A stretch of 64,000 bases of DNA from Candidatus Eremiobacterota bacterium (GTDB lineage: Bacteria > Vulcanimicrobiota > CADAWZ01 > Ess09-12), in the NCBI GenBank assembly GCA_031082125.1, contig JAVHLM010000001.1:319831-383830 (forward strand). The letters run 5' to 3'. The stretch's first letter is position 1, and every line of letters begins with the position of its first letter. The position numbers and the translations under genes were made by a program. This document shows, piece by piece, positions 51,126 to 59,667 of the stretch. The notes under the pieces are model-generated. The model worked only from the letters and a program-made list of their open reading frames with translations. It did no database searches and was not told the DNA's origin.

Positions 51126-51204
51126 TCAGCCTCCCAGAAAAGAAATTTTTACCGAAAAAATCTATTATCCTTATAAACTTTATCCTCCCGGGAAGAGAAC
51201 CCTC

Positions 51205-51233
51205 TTGAGGAATCAAGGATTTTTTGCTATACT
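51205..51233 (+). promoter_or_regulatory. Promoter placing transcription start at the psuK ATG
   Basis: TTGAGG (51205-51210), 17-bp spacer, TATACT (51228-51233). The ATG is at 51241, 7 nt after the -10 box, and there is no SD in between, so the mRNA would be leaderless. Confidence 0.65.
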
Positions 51234-51240
51234 GTGTTAA

Positions 51241-52179
51241 ATGGAACAACCAGTTATCATTGGCGGCGCATCAGTCGATCTTAAAGGGAGGCCCTTCGCG
51301 AAACTCAAGCCCCGCACCTCAACCATCGGGCGCCTTGAGAGAAGCTTTGGCGGCGTGGGCTTCAACATTGCCCAGAACCTTGCTATGCTGGGCGTAATAC
51401 CGCATTTCATCACCATAGTGGGCAATGATCCCGAAGGCCACAGCATTCTTGAAGAGTGCGGGAGAAATGGCATAGCCACAAAGCTCATTGAAATAAATGC
51501 CGATGAGCATACGGCCATATTCGAGGCAATCCTCGATGAAAATGGCGATCTCTACGGAGGAATCTCCGCAATGGCCATTTTTGACAGGATTACCCCCGAG
51601 GTCCTCGAGCCCTATGAAGCTCTCCTCGGCAAGGCTCCCCTCGTGGTGACCGATTGCAACATCCCGCAACACACCATTGAATATATCGCCGACTTCTGCT
51701 CAGCCCGGCGGGTCCCCCTCTGGGTTGAGCCCACCTCAACGGACAAAGCGCCCAAAATCCTTTCGCGAATCGCGCAAGTGACGTACCTCTCGCCGAATAA
51801 GGAGGAGCTTGAAACCCTGCTGGACATGCCCCTCTTCTCCTACCCTGAGATGACAGACGGTGCCAGGAGGCTCATAAGAAAGGGCCTTGAGCATCTTTTC
51901 ATCACCCTTGGCTCTGACGGAGTCATGTGGCTTGCCGGCGAGAAGGCCCTTCACCGCCGTTCCAGGGAAGTGACTACCAAAGATGTGACCGGTGCAGGCG
52001 ATGCCTTCGCTGCGGGAGTCATCTGGGCCATACTGGAGGGCATCCCGATTGACAGGGCAATATCATACGGCATGGCAGCGGCGATTGCCACGCTCCAGGT
52101 CTATAAATCAGTCCATCCCTCACTCAGCAGTTCCCTGCTTGAATCAATCATGAAAGACTTCTTCCCCAATGAGCAATGA
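51241..52179 (+). CDS. psuK: PfkB-family kinase, probable pseudouridine kinase
   Basis: 312 aa. It has the PfkB signatures SFGGVGFNIAQNLAMLG and DVTGAGDAFAAGV (catalytic Asp in GAGD). Its 3' end overlaps psuG by 11 bp, and this pairing marks it as pseudouridine kinase, which makes pseudouridine 5'-phosphate for the glycosidase. The start follows the -10 box directly (leaderless transcript likely). First gene of a three-gene operon. Confidence 0.85.
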   Translation: MEQPVIIGGASVDLKGRPFAKLKPRTSTIGRLERSFGGVGFNIAQNLAMLGVIPHFITIVGNDPEGHSILEECGRNGIATKLIEINADEHTAIFEAILDENGDLYGGISAMAIFDRITPEVLEPYEALLGKAPLVVTDCNIPQHTIEYIADFCSARRVPLWVEPTSTDKAPKILSRIAQVTYLSPNKEELETLLDMPLFSYPEMTDGARRLIRKGLEHLFITLGSDGVMWLAGEKALHRRSREVTTKDVTGAGDAFAAGVIWAILEGIPIDRAISYGMAAAIATLQVYKSVHPSLSSSLLESIMKDFFPNEQ

Positions 52180-53113
52180 GAACCACCCCCTCCTGGTCCA
52201 CCCCGGAGTGGCGGAAGCGCTCCGTGAAGGGGCACCTGTCGTGGCCCTCGAATCCACTATTATCTCCCACGGCATGCCTTATCCCCACAACGTGGCGACA
52301 GCGCGGGCTGTAGAGGAAGAGGTCCGGCGGGGAGGGGCTCATCCGGCAACGATCGCCATTATCGGGGGAATGATCTGTGTCGGACTCAGCGATGAGCAGC
52401 TTGAGTTTCTTGCCGCGTGCCGCGAGGTAAGCAAGGCGAGCCGGCGGGACATCGCGATTCTCGTCTCACGGGGGGGGCATGGCTCCACGACCGTCTCGGC
52501 AACAATGTGCTGCGCCGCCATGGCAGGGATTTCCCTCTTTGTCACCGGAGGCATCGGCGGCGTACACCGCGGCGCCGCAATGAGCTTCGACATATCGGCC
52601 GATCTCACCGAGCTCTCCCTCACGCCCGTTGCGGTCGTATGTGCCGGGGCAAAATCCATCCTCGATCTGCCCCTTACCCTCGAGAGGCTCGAAACGCTGG
52701 GCGTACCGGTCATCGGCTTTGGCACCGACGAGTTCCCCTCATTCTATTCGCGCACAAGCGGCCTCCCTGTGGACTGCAGGGCCGACACCGCCGAAGAGGC
52801 CGCCAGAATCATCAAGACACAGTGGGATCTTGGCCTGAGAGGGGGAATAGTGATTGCCAACCCTATCCCCCCGGAGCACGAGATACCCTTCGGAGAGCTG
52901 CAGGATGCCACTGAAAAGGCTCTCATTGAGGCCTCACAGGGCGGGGTGAAAGGCAAGCAGTTGACACCATACCTTCTGGAAAGGCTTCATGCCCTCACGG
53001 GGGGGCGCTCTCTTGAAGCTAACAAAGCCCTCATACTGCACAATGCCGCCGTGGGAAGCGCTGTTGCCTGCGCCTTGTCCCGGCTCAGGAAGGGAGATCG
53101 CCATGGGGCGTGA
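52169..53113 (+). CDS. psuG: Pseudouridine-5'-phosphate glycosidase
   Basis: 314 aa, the usual length. Family motifs: VVALESTIISHGMPYPHN, TIAIIGGMICVGL, RGGHGSTTVSATM, FVTGGIGGVHRGA and GFGTDEFPSFYSRTSG. The enzyme splits pseudouridine 5'-phosphate into uracil and ribose 5-phosphate using a Lys and a Mn ion. It overlaps psuK upstream and the BtpA-like gene downstream, both by 11 bp. Confidence 0.96.
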   Translation: MSNENHPLLVHPGVAEALREGAPVVALESTIISHGMPYPHNVATARAVEEEVRRGGAHPATIAIIGGMICVGLSDEQLEFLAACREVSKASRRDIAILVSRGGHGSTTVSATMCCAAMAGISLFVTGGIGGVHRGAAMSFDISADLTELSLTPVAVVCAGAKSILDLPLTLERLETLGVPVIGFGTDEFPSFYSRTSGLPVDCRADTAEEAARIIKTQWDLGLRGGIVIANPIPPEHEIPFGELQDATEKALIEASQGGVKGKQLTPYLLERLHALTGGRSLEANKALILHNAAVGSAVACALSRLRKGDRHGA

Positions 53114-53927
53114 CACTGTTCTTAAGGATTCCAAGGCCATCATAGGCATGATCCACCTCGACGCACTCCCGGGGACGCCGCCGGCGCAGGCATCCCTTGG
53201 AGAGGTCCTGAAGAAAGCCCTCGAGGAGGCGAGCATTTACCGTGAAAGCGGCATTGACATGCTTGCCCTTGAAAACATGCACGACGTGCCTTACCTCAAG
53301 GGGGGCGTGGGACCGGAGATCGTAGCCGCCATGGCCGTCATTGCCTACGAGGTCCGGAAATCGACGGGACTCCCCTGCGGCATTCAGATTCTAGCCGCCG
53401 CCAACAGGGAGGCCCTGGCGTGCGCGATGGCGGCGGAGCTTGATTTTATCAGGGCCGAGGGATTTGTCTTCGCCCACGTGGCCGATGAAGGGATTATCGA
53501 CGGGTGTGCCGGCGATCTGCTGAGGTACAGGCGGCAGATCGGGGCCTCTAAAGTGCTGGTCCTCACTGACATCAAAAAGAAGCACAGCTCCCATGCCCTC
53601 ACCTCCGACGTGGACATAGCGGAAACCGCAAGAGCCGCGCAGTTTCAGCTCAGCGACGGCCTTATAGTGACTGGTGTCTCAACGGGTGCCGAGACCGACA
53701 TGGAGGAGCTCGCTGCCGTCAAGGATGCCGTCACTATCCCTGTGCTTGTAGGATCGGGCATCACCCTGGAGAATATGGAGAGATATCTCGGCCGTGCTGA
53801 CGCTCTTATCGTAGGCTCATACTTCAAATATGACGGACTGTGGCGAAACGGTGTTGATCCCGGCCGGGTGAAAGCCTTCATGAAAAAGGCCAGGGCAATA
53901 AGGAAATGGCTGGGAGCCAAGGCTTAG
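53103..53927 (+). CDS. BtpA/SgcQ-family TIM-barrel protein
   Basis: 274 aa from ATG 53103 (AGGAAGGGAG upstream); an earlier start would lie inside psuG. Motifs: IIGMIHLDALPGTP, GIDMLALENMHDVPYLKGGVGPE, LPCGIQILAAANREALA, DGLIVTGVSTGAETDMEEL. BtpA is known from photosystem I assembly in cyanobacteria and SgcQ from a sugar cluster; these barrels likely act on nucleoside- or sugar-type compounds. Operon with psuK and psuG suggests a step in nucleoside or ribose use. Confidence 0.88.
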   Translation: MGRDTVLKDSKAIIGMIHLDALPGTPPAQASLGEVLKKALEEASIYRESGIDMLALENMHDVPYLKGGVGPEIVAAMAVIAYEVRKSTGLPCGIQILAAANREALACAMAAELDFIRAEGFVFAHVADEGIIDGCAGDLLRYRRQIGASKVLVLTDIKKKHSSHALTSDVDIAETARAAQFQLSDGLIVTGVSTGAETDMEELAAVKDAVTIPVLVGSGITLENMERYLGRADALIVGSYFKYDGLWRNGVDPGRVKAFMKKARAIRKWLGAKA

Positions 53928-53984
53928 GAGCCGCGAGAGGGGCGGCATTATGAGGTGCAGGGATTCTGAGGAAAAGGAGAGCCC

Positions 53985-54503
53985 ATGAGCATGGAACCGC
54001 ATGGAAAAGAGGCCTGCCGCCAGGTAAAGGTCACGGTGGCAACGGTGAGTGACACGAGAACCCTGGAAGATGACGAATCAGGAAGGATAATCATTGATCT
54101 GCTCGGGGAAAAAGACCATATCATCACGAGCCGCCATCTCCTGAAGAATATAAGGGGCAGCATAGAGAGCTTCATTTTCAGCGTGGCCAGCGCAGAGAAG
54201 GCTGAAGTCCTCATCCTGACAGGAGGGACAGGCATCTCTCCCCGTGACGTGACCGTTGACATCGTCGAGAAGCTCCTGGAAAAGAAAATCGACGGCTTCG
54301 GCGAATTATTCAGGCACCTGAGCTTCCAGGAGATAGGCACCCGTGCCATGATGAGCAGGGCGACGGCAGGCCTCATAGGAAGGCTCATTGTCATTGCGAT
54401 CCCCGGCTCACCCCATGCAGCAAGGCTCGCCATGGAAAGGCTCATCCTTCCCGAGCTTTCCCACATGGCCTTTGAAGCGTTAAAGGGGAGCCAGATGCAA
54501 TGA
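53985..54503 (+). CDS. moaB: Molybdenum cofactor biosynthesis protein MoaB/Mog
   Basis: 172 aa, AAGGAG before ATG. The family core is VTVATVSDTRT, VLILTGGTGISPRDVT, and GFGELFRHLSFQEIGTRAMMSRATAG, ending IPGSPHAARLAM. It adenylylates or binds molybdopterin before Mo insertion by MoeA. It overlaps moeA by 4 bp (ATGA). Confidence 0.94.
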   Translation: MSMEPHGKEACRQVKVTVATVSDTRTLEDDESGRIIIDLLGEKDHIITSRHLLKNIRGSIESFIFSVASAEKAEVLILTGGTGISPRDVTVDIVEKLLEKKIDGFGELFRHLSFQEIGTRAMMSRATAGLIGRLIVIAIPGSPHAARLAMERLILPELSHMAFEALKGSQMQ

Positions 54504-55708
54504 AGCCGATTGGCACGCTCATATCACTGGAGGAAGCCCTCGGCATCTGCCGCGAGCACACCGCACCTGTCGCAGAGAAAGAGGAGATCTCTCTTGCCGG
54601 GGCTTCCGGGAGAGTCCTCGCTGCCGATATCACGGCACCCCTGCCCATACCCTCCTTCGACCGCGCCGCAATGGATGGCTATGCCGTAAGAAGCGAGGAC
54701 ACCTTCGGCGCGGGAGAATTCAACGCCGTGAGCCTCAGGTGCCTGGAGAAAATCCACGCCGGCTCAGCGCCTTCCAGGGAAATCGGCAGGGGAGAATGCT
54801 CCCAGATAGCCACAGGGGCCATGGTCCCCCGGGGCGCCGATGCTGTAGTCATGGTCGAGCACACTGAGTGCCGCGGTGACCTTATTCTGGTCCATAAGCC
54901 CGTGTATCCCCGCCAGCATATCTCGCCGGCAGGAGAGGACATAAAAGAGGGACAGGCGGTGCTCAGAAGGGGCGACTTCCTGTCACCGGCAAAAATTGGC
55001 GTGCTGGCGGCACTGGGCGCCCTCACAGCCTGCGTCTTCTGCCGCCCCCGCGTGGCGGTGATACCCACAGGCAACGAGGTGGTCCCGCCGGGAGGGCCCC
55101 TTGGTAAGGGGCAGATATACGATATCAACTCCTCGACCCTCAAGGCCCTGCTGGAAGCCCATGGCGCCGAGGTGATCCTCTCCGGGCACGTGGTGGAAGA
55201 CGATGCCGGGAAACTTGAGGAGGCGATAAGGGCTTTCAGGGATTTCCATATCATCATCATAGCGGGAGGAAGCTCCGTGGGGGAGAAAGACCTGCTCGCC
55301 GAAGCGATGAGCAGGCTTGGAAAAGTCCTTTTCCACGGCATTGCCGTGAAGCCGGGGAAGCCGACGCTGCTGGGGAAAACCGGTGCCACCCTCATTTTCG
55401 GCATGCCGGGAAACCCTGCCTCGTGCCTCTCAAACGCCTACATCATGCTGATCCCCCTCGTGAGGGCCATGGCGGGCCTCCCTGCCTATGAGCCGCGGAA
55501 GGTGGCTCTTCCCCTCGCGAGGAGAGTAGTCTCCACCCTGGGGAGACACCAGTTCCTCACGGTGAAGACTGCCGGCGGCCAGGCGGAGCCGGCATTCAAG
55601 ACCTCCTCGTCAATCACCAGCCTTGCCCTCGCTGACGGCTATATAGAGATCCCGCCCCTGGTGGAACTCCTCGAGGAGGGCACCATGGTGGAAGTGACAT
55701 TATTTTAG
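54500..55708 (+). CDS. moeA: Molybdopterin molybdenumtransferase MoeA
   Basis: 402 aa, the normal length. Motifs: PSFDRAAMDGYAVRSEDT, QIATGAMVPRGADAVVMVEHT, VAVIPTGNEVVPPGGPL, AGGSSVGEKDLL and FGMPGNPASC. It inserts Mo (or W) into adenylylated molybdopterin. A collapsed tungstate/molybdate ABC transporter lies 3 kb downstream on the other strand, possibly once part of the same locus. Confidence 0.96.
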   Translation: MKPIGTLISLEEALGICREHTAPVAEKEEISLAGASGRVLAADITAPLPIPSFDRAAMDGYAVRSEDTFGAGEFNAVSLRCLEKIHAGSAPSREIGRGECSQIATGAMVPRGADAVVMVEHTECRGDLILVHKPVYPRQHISPAGEDIKEGQAVLRRGDFLSPAKIGVLAALGALTACVFCRPRVAVIPTGNEVVPPGGPLGKGQIYDINSSTLKALLEAHGAEVILSGHVVEDDAGKLEEAIRAFRDFHIIIIAGGSSVGEKDLLAEAMSRLGKVLFHGIAVKPGKPTLLGKTGATLIFGMPGNPASCLSNAYIMLIPLVRAMAGLPAYEPRKVALPLARRVVSTLGRHQFLTVKTAGGQAEPAFKTSSSITSLALADGYIEIPPLVELLEEGTMVEVTLF

Positions 55709-55798
55709 ATTTGTGTGCAGTGAGTCCAGCCATTTTCTGAGCGATGAGCCTCCAACTCTCTGAGTTTATAGGAAAATATCCTTTCATCGGGGACAAGA

Positions 55799-55921
55799 TC
55801 AGAGGCGGTCTTTGAGCTGCACCACCTGTGAGAGATCGGCCGCAAACTCTGCCTGCTGATATTTCCCCTTTGCCACGTCGCGATGAGGCATAATCACTTC
55901 ACGCCAAGGCTTGAGAGCCAT
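55799..55921 (-). pseudogene. 5' stub of a DUF499 (ATPase) gene
   Basis: ATG 55921 begins [20 protein letters not shown], followed by [13 protein letters not shown], a close match to the start of large DUF499 proteins, then a stop after 40 codons. Full members are about 1000 aa and often belong to restriction or phage-defence islands with DUF1156 methyltransferases. The rest of the gene has been lost. Nothing else coding is seen in 55709-55798. Confidence 0.6.
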
Positions 55922-55975
55922 AGAGAATCACTCCAATCCTGCGAATATCTTTTTGATCCTCTCCATGAAACTGCC

Positions 55976-56619
55976 TTATCCTGAGTATCCGCATACTCCC
56001 ATGCGCGGCGAATTGACGACAGGCAGCATCATATCTTCGCCGCATTCGTGGTCTCCGGCACACTTGTCGCAGAACCACGCGTCTTCTGAACAGGAGCATT
56101 CAGAGCACAGGAGGTGGAAGGCTTTCCACAGGCTACGCAGTGAAACTTCAGTGGCTCATTCCTTGCCAGCAGAATGACGGGCATGCCTTTTATCTTGTCT
56201 TGCCAGTCGGCAAGAACTTCCAGGGTAAGCTCGGTTGTGGAGCCAAAATCATATTCATGATAGAATCTCAGTGCAGGACGAAGTACATCACCGATTCTCT
56301 CACCCAGCCTACTGCCAGATTCATACTGCTTCTTTCCTATGGTGAAGGCGCTTAAATGTCAGCAGCACTCAAGCCAGATATCTCTAAGATACTTGTCCAG
56401 TGCCTTCAGCTTTGCATCCTGAGAAATTTCCAGATGTAACCAGTATTCGGGAATATAACGATCCTCCACCATGATATGGAAACTCTCTGTCTTCTCCAGA
56501 TTTTTCCTTTTTCTGCATTCCTTGAGATGTTCCAGAATTGCCGCATTACTGAAGGCGGATCCACATAATGCACACGTGCCCTGTGATACCGATTTGGATT
56601 TCTTTATGGAGCGTGCCAT
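55976..56619 (-). pseudogene. Broken plasmid pRiA4b ORF-3-like gene
   Basis: ATG 56619 begins with a Zn-finger-like segment (CALCGSAFSNAAILEHLKEC), then YIPEYWLHLEI and LRDIWLECC. A TGA at 56361-56359 interrupts at ECC-stop-HLSAF, where relatives that I recall have Gly. The frame continues (YESGSRLGERIGDVLRPAL, FHCVACGKPSTS), then shifts near position 56115. It resumes as CSEDAWFCDKCAGDHECGED and ends MMLPVVNSPRMGVCGY. One nonsense and one frameshift mark it as inactive. Such genes often travel with mobile or defence islands. Confidence 0.7.
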
Positions 56620-57093
56620 TTAATTCAACTTTCTTTCTGATTCATCCATACCGATAAAGCCGTTTATCTCCTGTTCCAGTTGATTCAGCACGTTTTCGCA
56701 TTCCAAAACAAGATGCGCCATTTTAGTCCAGCAAAGATCAAAGGTATAGGCATGGCGAAATACATGGCGAAATTCGAGATACTCACGCAGTAATTCCCTG
56801 AGTGGTGCAGAGAGCACTGCGGGACGGTTCTGCGTCAGAGTGGCCATTGCATCAAGAAGTTGTCGATGCCACGCTTCACCGTGGGGCGGCCCCTCATCAA
56901 TCTCTATAGCCACCCGCTTGAAAAGGTTCTCAATTCCGGTATAGAAAGAATGCAGCATCGCCGCCAGCGCTGATAGCTCTATTGCCGACGGTGGAGTCTC
57001 CCGGCATTTCTCTATGAGTGAACGGTGCGTTTCAATGAGATTATGCAATTGCTCAATCTCAATCCGTATCTGCTTCCTTAGCTTATCCCACAC
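56620..57093 (-). CDS. hepT: HepT-like HEPN toxin
   Basis: 157 aa from GTG 57093 (AAGGAG 8 nt upstream), overlapping the MNT gene by 11 bp. The all-helical HEPN body contains RHVFRHAY, an RX4HXY motif that is the catalytic RNase site or the target of AMPylation in HepT toxins. Part of an MNT/HepT toxin-antitoxin pair, in which the nucleotidyltransferase modifies the HepT Tyr. Its 3' end abuts the broken pRiA4b-like gene directly. Confidence 0.82.
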   Translation of the reverse strand: MWDKLRKQIRIEIEQLHNLIETHRSLIEKCRETPPSAIELSALAAMLHSFYTGIENLFKRVAIEIDEGPPHGEAWHRQLLDAMATLTQNRPAVLSAPLRELLREYLEFRHVFRHAYTFDLCWTKMAHLVLECENVLNQLEQEINGFIGMDESERKLN

Positions 57094-57379
57094 GTCTGAG
57101 CTCTCCTTCCTCCCTGAGATAGCGCGTGAAGGAATTTGTTTCATCAAGGTCAATTAAATCAAAAGGGTGGCGAAGGATATCACCGACTTCCCCCAGGACC
57201 TTGAAAAACTTTTCAGGGGGGATGCCCGACACGGCCAAGTCGATATCTGAATTATCACGATCTCTGCCGTGAGCCATCGAGCCAAACAGGTAAATCTCTT
57301 TCGCTCCGATCTTGATCAAATAACCCACCGCCTGCTCTATACGCATACGCAGTTCTTCATTGAGTCTTATGCTTTCCAT
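57083..57379 (-). CDS. mntA: MNT-type minimal nucleotidyltransferase antitoxin
   Basis: 98 aa, GGGGAGGTGG SD. The nucleotidyltransferase motif GSMAHGRDRDNSDIDL fits GSX10DXD exactly, with metal-binding Asp residues. FDLIDLDETNSFTRYL follows. The antitoxin modifies the HepT tyrosine with AMP. It is upstream of hepT, the usual order. Confidence 0.9.
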   Translation of the reverse strand: MESIRLNEELRMRIEQAVGYLIKIGAKEIYLFGSMAHGRDRDNSDIDLAVSGIPPEKFFKVLGEVGDILRHPFDLIDLDETNSFTRYLREEGELRRVG

Positions 57380-57728
57380 GTTCCACCTCCCCTGTGCATC
57401 GAATCTTTTCCTCGAAGAGAGACGATTCTCTTCAGGGAAGCTTTGTATTTCCGGCCACCTTTTTTCATCATGGCCGGATTCATCAGAAAGCCATTCCTCA
57501 ATTCACTGCAGGGCCGCCTTATTCTTTTCGGCCGGCATCCTGTTTTGAGACATTGAGCGGAGTTGCGCATCTTCCTTCAACAGATCAACCTCCCGAAAAA
57601 TTAAATCAGCTCCATCTACTCATATCGTGTCTCAAGGGTCGCCTCCTTTCCCTGCACATCATTCCAGTTTGTGACAAACATCAAAGATCGGGAAATGGCC
57701 TTTTCGGGACTATCAGTCGGCTGTGCAT
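57380..57728. other. Gap without a recognised gene
   Basis: Only short overlapping open frames, none with an SD or recognisable content. It is AT-richer than the main genome and lies inside the decayed island. A promoter for mntA is expected here but was not clear. Confidence 0.4.
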
Positions 57729-58315
57729 TTATCGATCGGCCACCTCGTATTCAAACCTCCACTTCCCATCCCAGGATCGTGCCTCAAGTTTGTTTAATTC
57801 TTCGCATAATCCCCTTGCTGCCCTTTGATACGAGGGATTGCCAAACCTGCGCAGTGTCACTTTAATTACACCGCCCTTTGCTATTATATCACCCTTCTGT
57901 TGCAACATCATTGCAACACCGTCGTGGGATCGCGCCAGTCTTTGTAACAGGATTGCATCAGTTCCAGTAGCCACTCTTCGGCATTGTATACCACAAGCTT
58001 CATCGCGTCCAGAATAAGCTTGCCTTCGTGAGGAATGACTGTATGAGAATCCTTGCCGATTTCTGTGGGTAATATCTTCGCAGGACACTTCTTGTGTTCC
58101 TCTTTGAGTTTTTGAAGGCGGGTTTTCATTCTCTTCAATGCAGCTTTTTTCAGGATAAAGGGATTCTTTCTTTCATCTTTATAAGCTTTCCCACTTCCCC
58201 CATTGGCGACAAATTTTCCTATCCCTCGCTCCAATGCGGCTATCTTGTTTTTTGCACTCCGAATCTTCTTTTGCAGTATGTATGTCAGACTGTTTCTCAG
58301 AGAGTTCTCTTATCT
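57729..58315 (-). pseudogene. Decayed transposase-like gene, C-terminal region
   Basis: In one frame: SLTYILQKKIRSAKNKIAAL, then ERKNPFILKKAALKRMKTRL, IPHEGKLILDAMKLVVYNAE and WRDPTTVLQ-stop (57908). One base later another frame continues: QQKGDIIAKGGVIKVTLRRF, NPSYQRAARGLCEELNKLEA, ending EYEVADR. The join of H-x-LID-MK-VYNAE with a small beta end recalls the C-terminus of large transposases or recombinases. A frameshift and a missing N-terminal part show loss of function. Family named with low certainty. Confidence 0.42.
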
Positions 58316-58384
58316 CTACCGAAAAATGACACGTCATTTCAAGAGGGCGGGGGAAATTCTCCAAGACAGCGTTTGGATTTGTCC

Positions 58385-58846
58385 CTATCTGGCATTCGCG
58401 GCACAGGTAAATCCTGCTGGCCGGGAGATTTTCCCCCGTGCCATCACGGCCACCCGGTCGGCAAGCTCGAGGGCCTCATCCCTCTCGCGAGTCACATAAA
58501 GGGAGGTAATGCCTTTCTCTCTCATAATGCGCCTCAATTCACCCCGGAGCACCTCACAGGAGGGGGGATCAAGCGATAAGACCGGGCGGCCCTTCCAGAG
58601 AAGGCTCCCTTCACTCCATTGCTCCAGGGCTCCCGCCACCCTGAGAAGGCTGCTCTTTCCTGCGCCGTTGGCGCCGAGTATCACAAGGGTCTCCCCCCTG
58701 ATGTCGCCCCCCACCATAAGCACGGCGCCTACCTCGGAAATTACCGCTCCGAAGGCGGCCATCACCGCTGCCATGTTGGAGAAGCGCCCTTCCCGGAGCA
58801 GGAGCAGGGCCACCTGGGGGGGAGAGGCGCCGAGGGCCTGGGCCAT
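58385..58846 (-). pseudogene. Collapsed tungstate/molybdate ABC transporter (permease-ATPase fusion remnant)
   Basis: The frame starts with the C-terminal part of a TupB-like permease (ALGASPPQVALLLL, FGAVISEVGAVLMVGGDIRG). Then, at GET, it jumps in frame into an ATPase: LVILGANGAGKSSLLRV is the Walker A region. The ABC signature and Walker B are missing, and the fragment continues EVLRGELRRIMREKGITSLY and DEALELADRVAVMARGKI, the region around the H-loop (His replaced by Arg). Two deletions therefore created a non-functional chimera. TupB/TupC-type tungstate uptake fits the nearby moaB-moeA genes. Confidence 0.68.
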
Positions 58847-58908
58847 CCCGGTGCCGCTCGAGAGGCCCTGCGAGGGATTTTCCCCTGCTCCTCGAATATG
58901 ACGGGAGT

Positions 58909-59667
58909 ATGGATACTTCAGGCATCAGGTTCTTTCACTCCGGCGAGAGCGGAACCAATGTCGTTCTTGGCTCTGCCATTGATCCCGCTATAAACAGGAG
59001 GGTCCACCGCCTGGCGCAGTCGCTCTTAAGGAGAGACGACCTGCCCTCCCTTCAGCTTGTTCCTGCCTACTCGTCGCTGCTGGTCCATTTTAATCCCCTT
59101 GAGATCTCAAGGCGCTCCCTTGAAGCCGAAATCCTCTCCTCCATGGGTGCCCTGGGTGATGAAGGCCCCTGGGAGGAGCCGTCAAGGACCATCAAAGTTC
59201 CTGTTCTTTATGGAGGTGAAAGAGGGCCTGATCTCGGCCAGGTGGCAGAGATATGCGGCCTCAGCACAGAAGAGGTGATTGCGCTTCACTCCTCGGTGCC
59301 CTACCGGGTCTATATGCTTGGCTTCACGCCGGGATTTCCCTACCTGGGGACGGTGCCGGAAAAGATTGCCGTGCCCCGCCTGGAGAATCCCCGCACCGAG
59401 ATAGCGGCCGGCACCATAGGCATCGCGGGGCAGCAGACAGGGATTTACCCCGTGAAAAGCCCTGGCGGGTGGCGTCTCATAGGCCATACGCCCCTTGCAA
59501 TCTACGACCCGATAAGGATCTCTCCCTTCCTCTTCTCTCCCGGCGATGAGGTAAGGTTCATGGCCGTCACCCGCGAAGAATACCTTGAACTCACCTCAGG
59601 GGCAAGGGAAGGCTCTTCGATTGACTCATTCATTGAGATCGCTCAGGACAGAGGGGGAAAGCCTTGA
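58909..59667 (+). CDS. pxpB: 5-oxoprolinase subunit B (KipI-like)
   Basis: 252 aa. KipI-family motifs: VPVLYGGERGPDLGQVAE, LHSSVPYRVYMLGFTPGFPYLG, VPRLENPRTEIAAGTIGIAG and WRLIGHTPLAIYDP. With PxpA and PxpC it makes the ATP-dependent 5-oxoprolinase that opens pyroglutamate to glutamate. Start ATG 58909 has GGGAG very close by; no better start was seen. Overlaps pxpC by 4 bp. Confidence 0.93.
   Translation: MDTSGIRFFHSGESGTNVVLGSAIDPAINRRVHRLAQSLLRRDDLPSLQLVPAYSSLLVHFNPLEISRRSLEAEILSSMGALGDEGPWEEPSRTIKVPVLYGGERGPDLGQVAEICGLSTEEVIALHSSVPYRVYMLGFTPGFPYLGTVPEKIAVPRLENPRTEIAAGTIGIAGQQTGIYPVKSPGGWRLIGHTPLAIYDPIRISPFLFSPGDEVRFMAVTREEYLELTSGAREGSSIDSFIEIAQDRGGKP

Noticed and set aside
56359..56361. 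UGA in the pRiA4b ORF-3-like gene as a second selenocysteine codon
   Set aside because: Recalled relatives have Gly there, no SECIS-like hairpin was seen, and a further frameshift downstream shows the gene is decayed.
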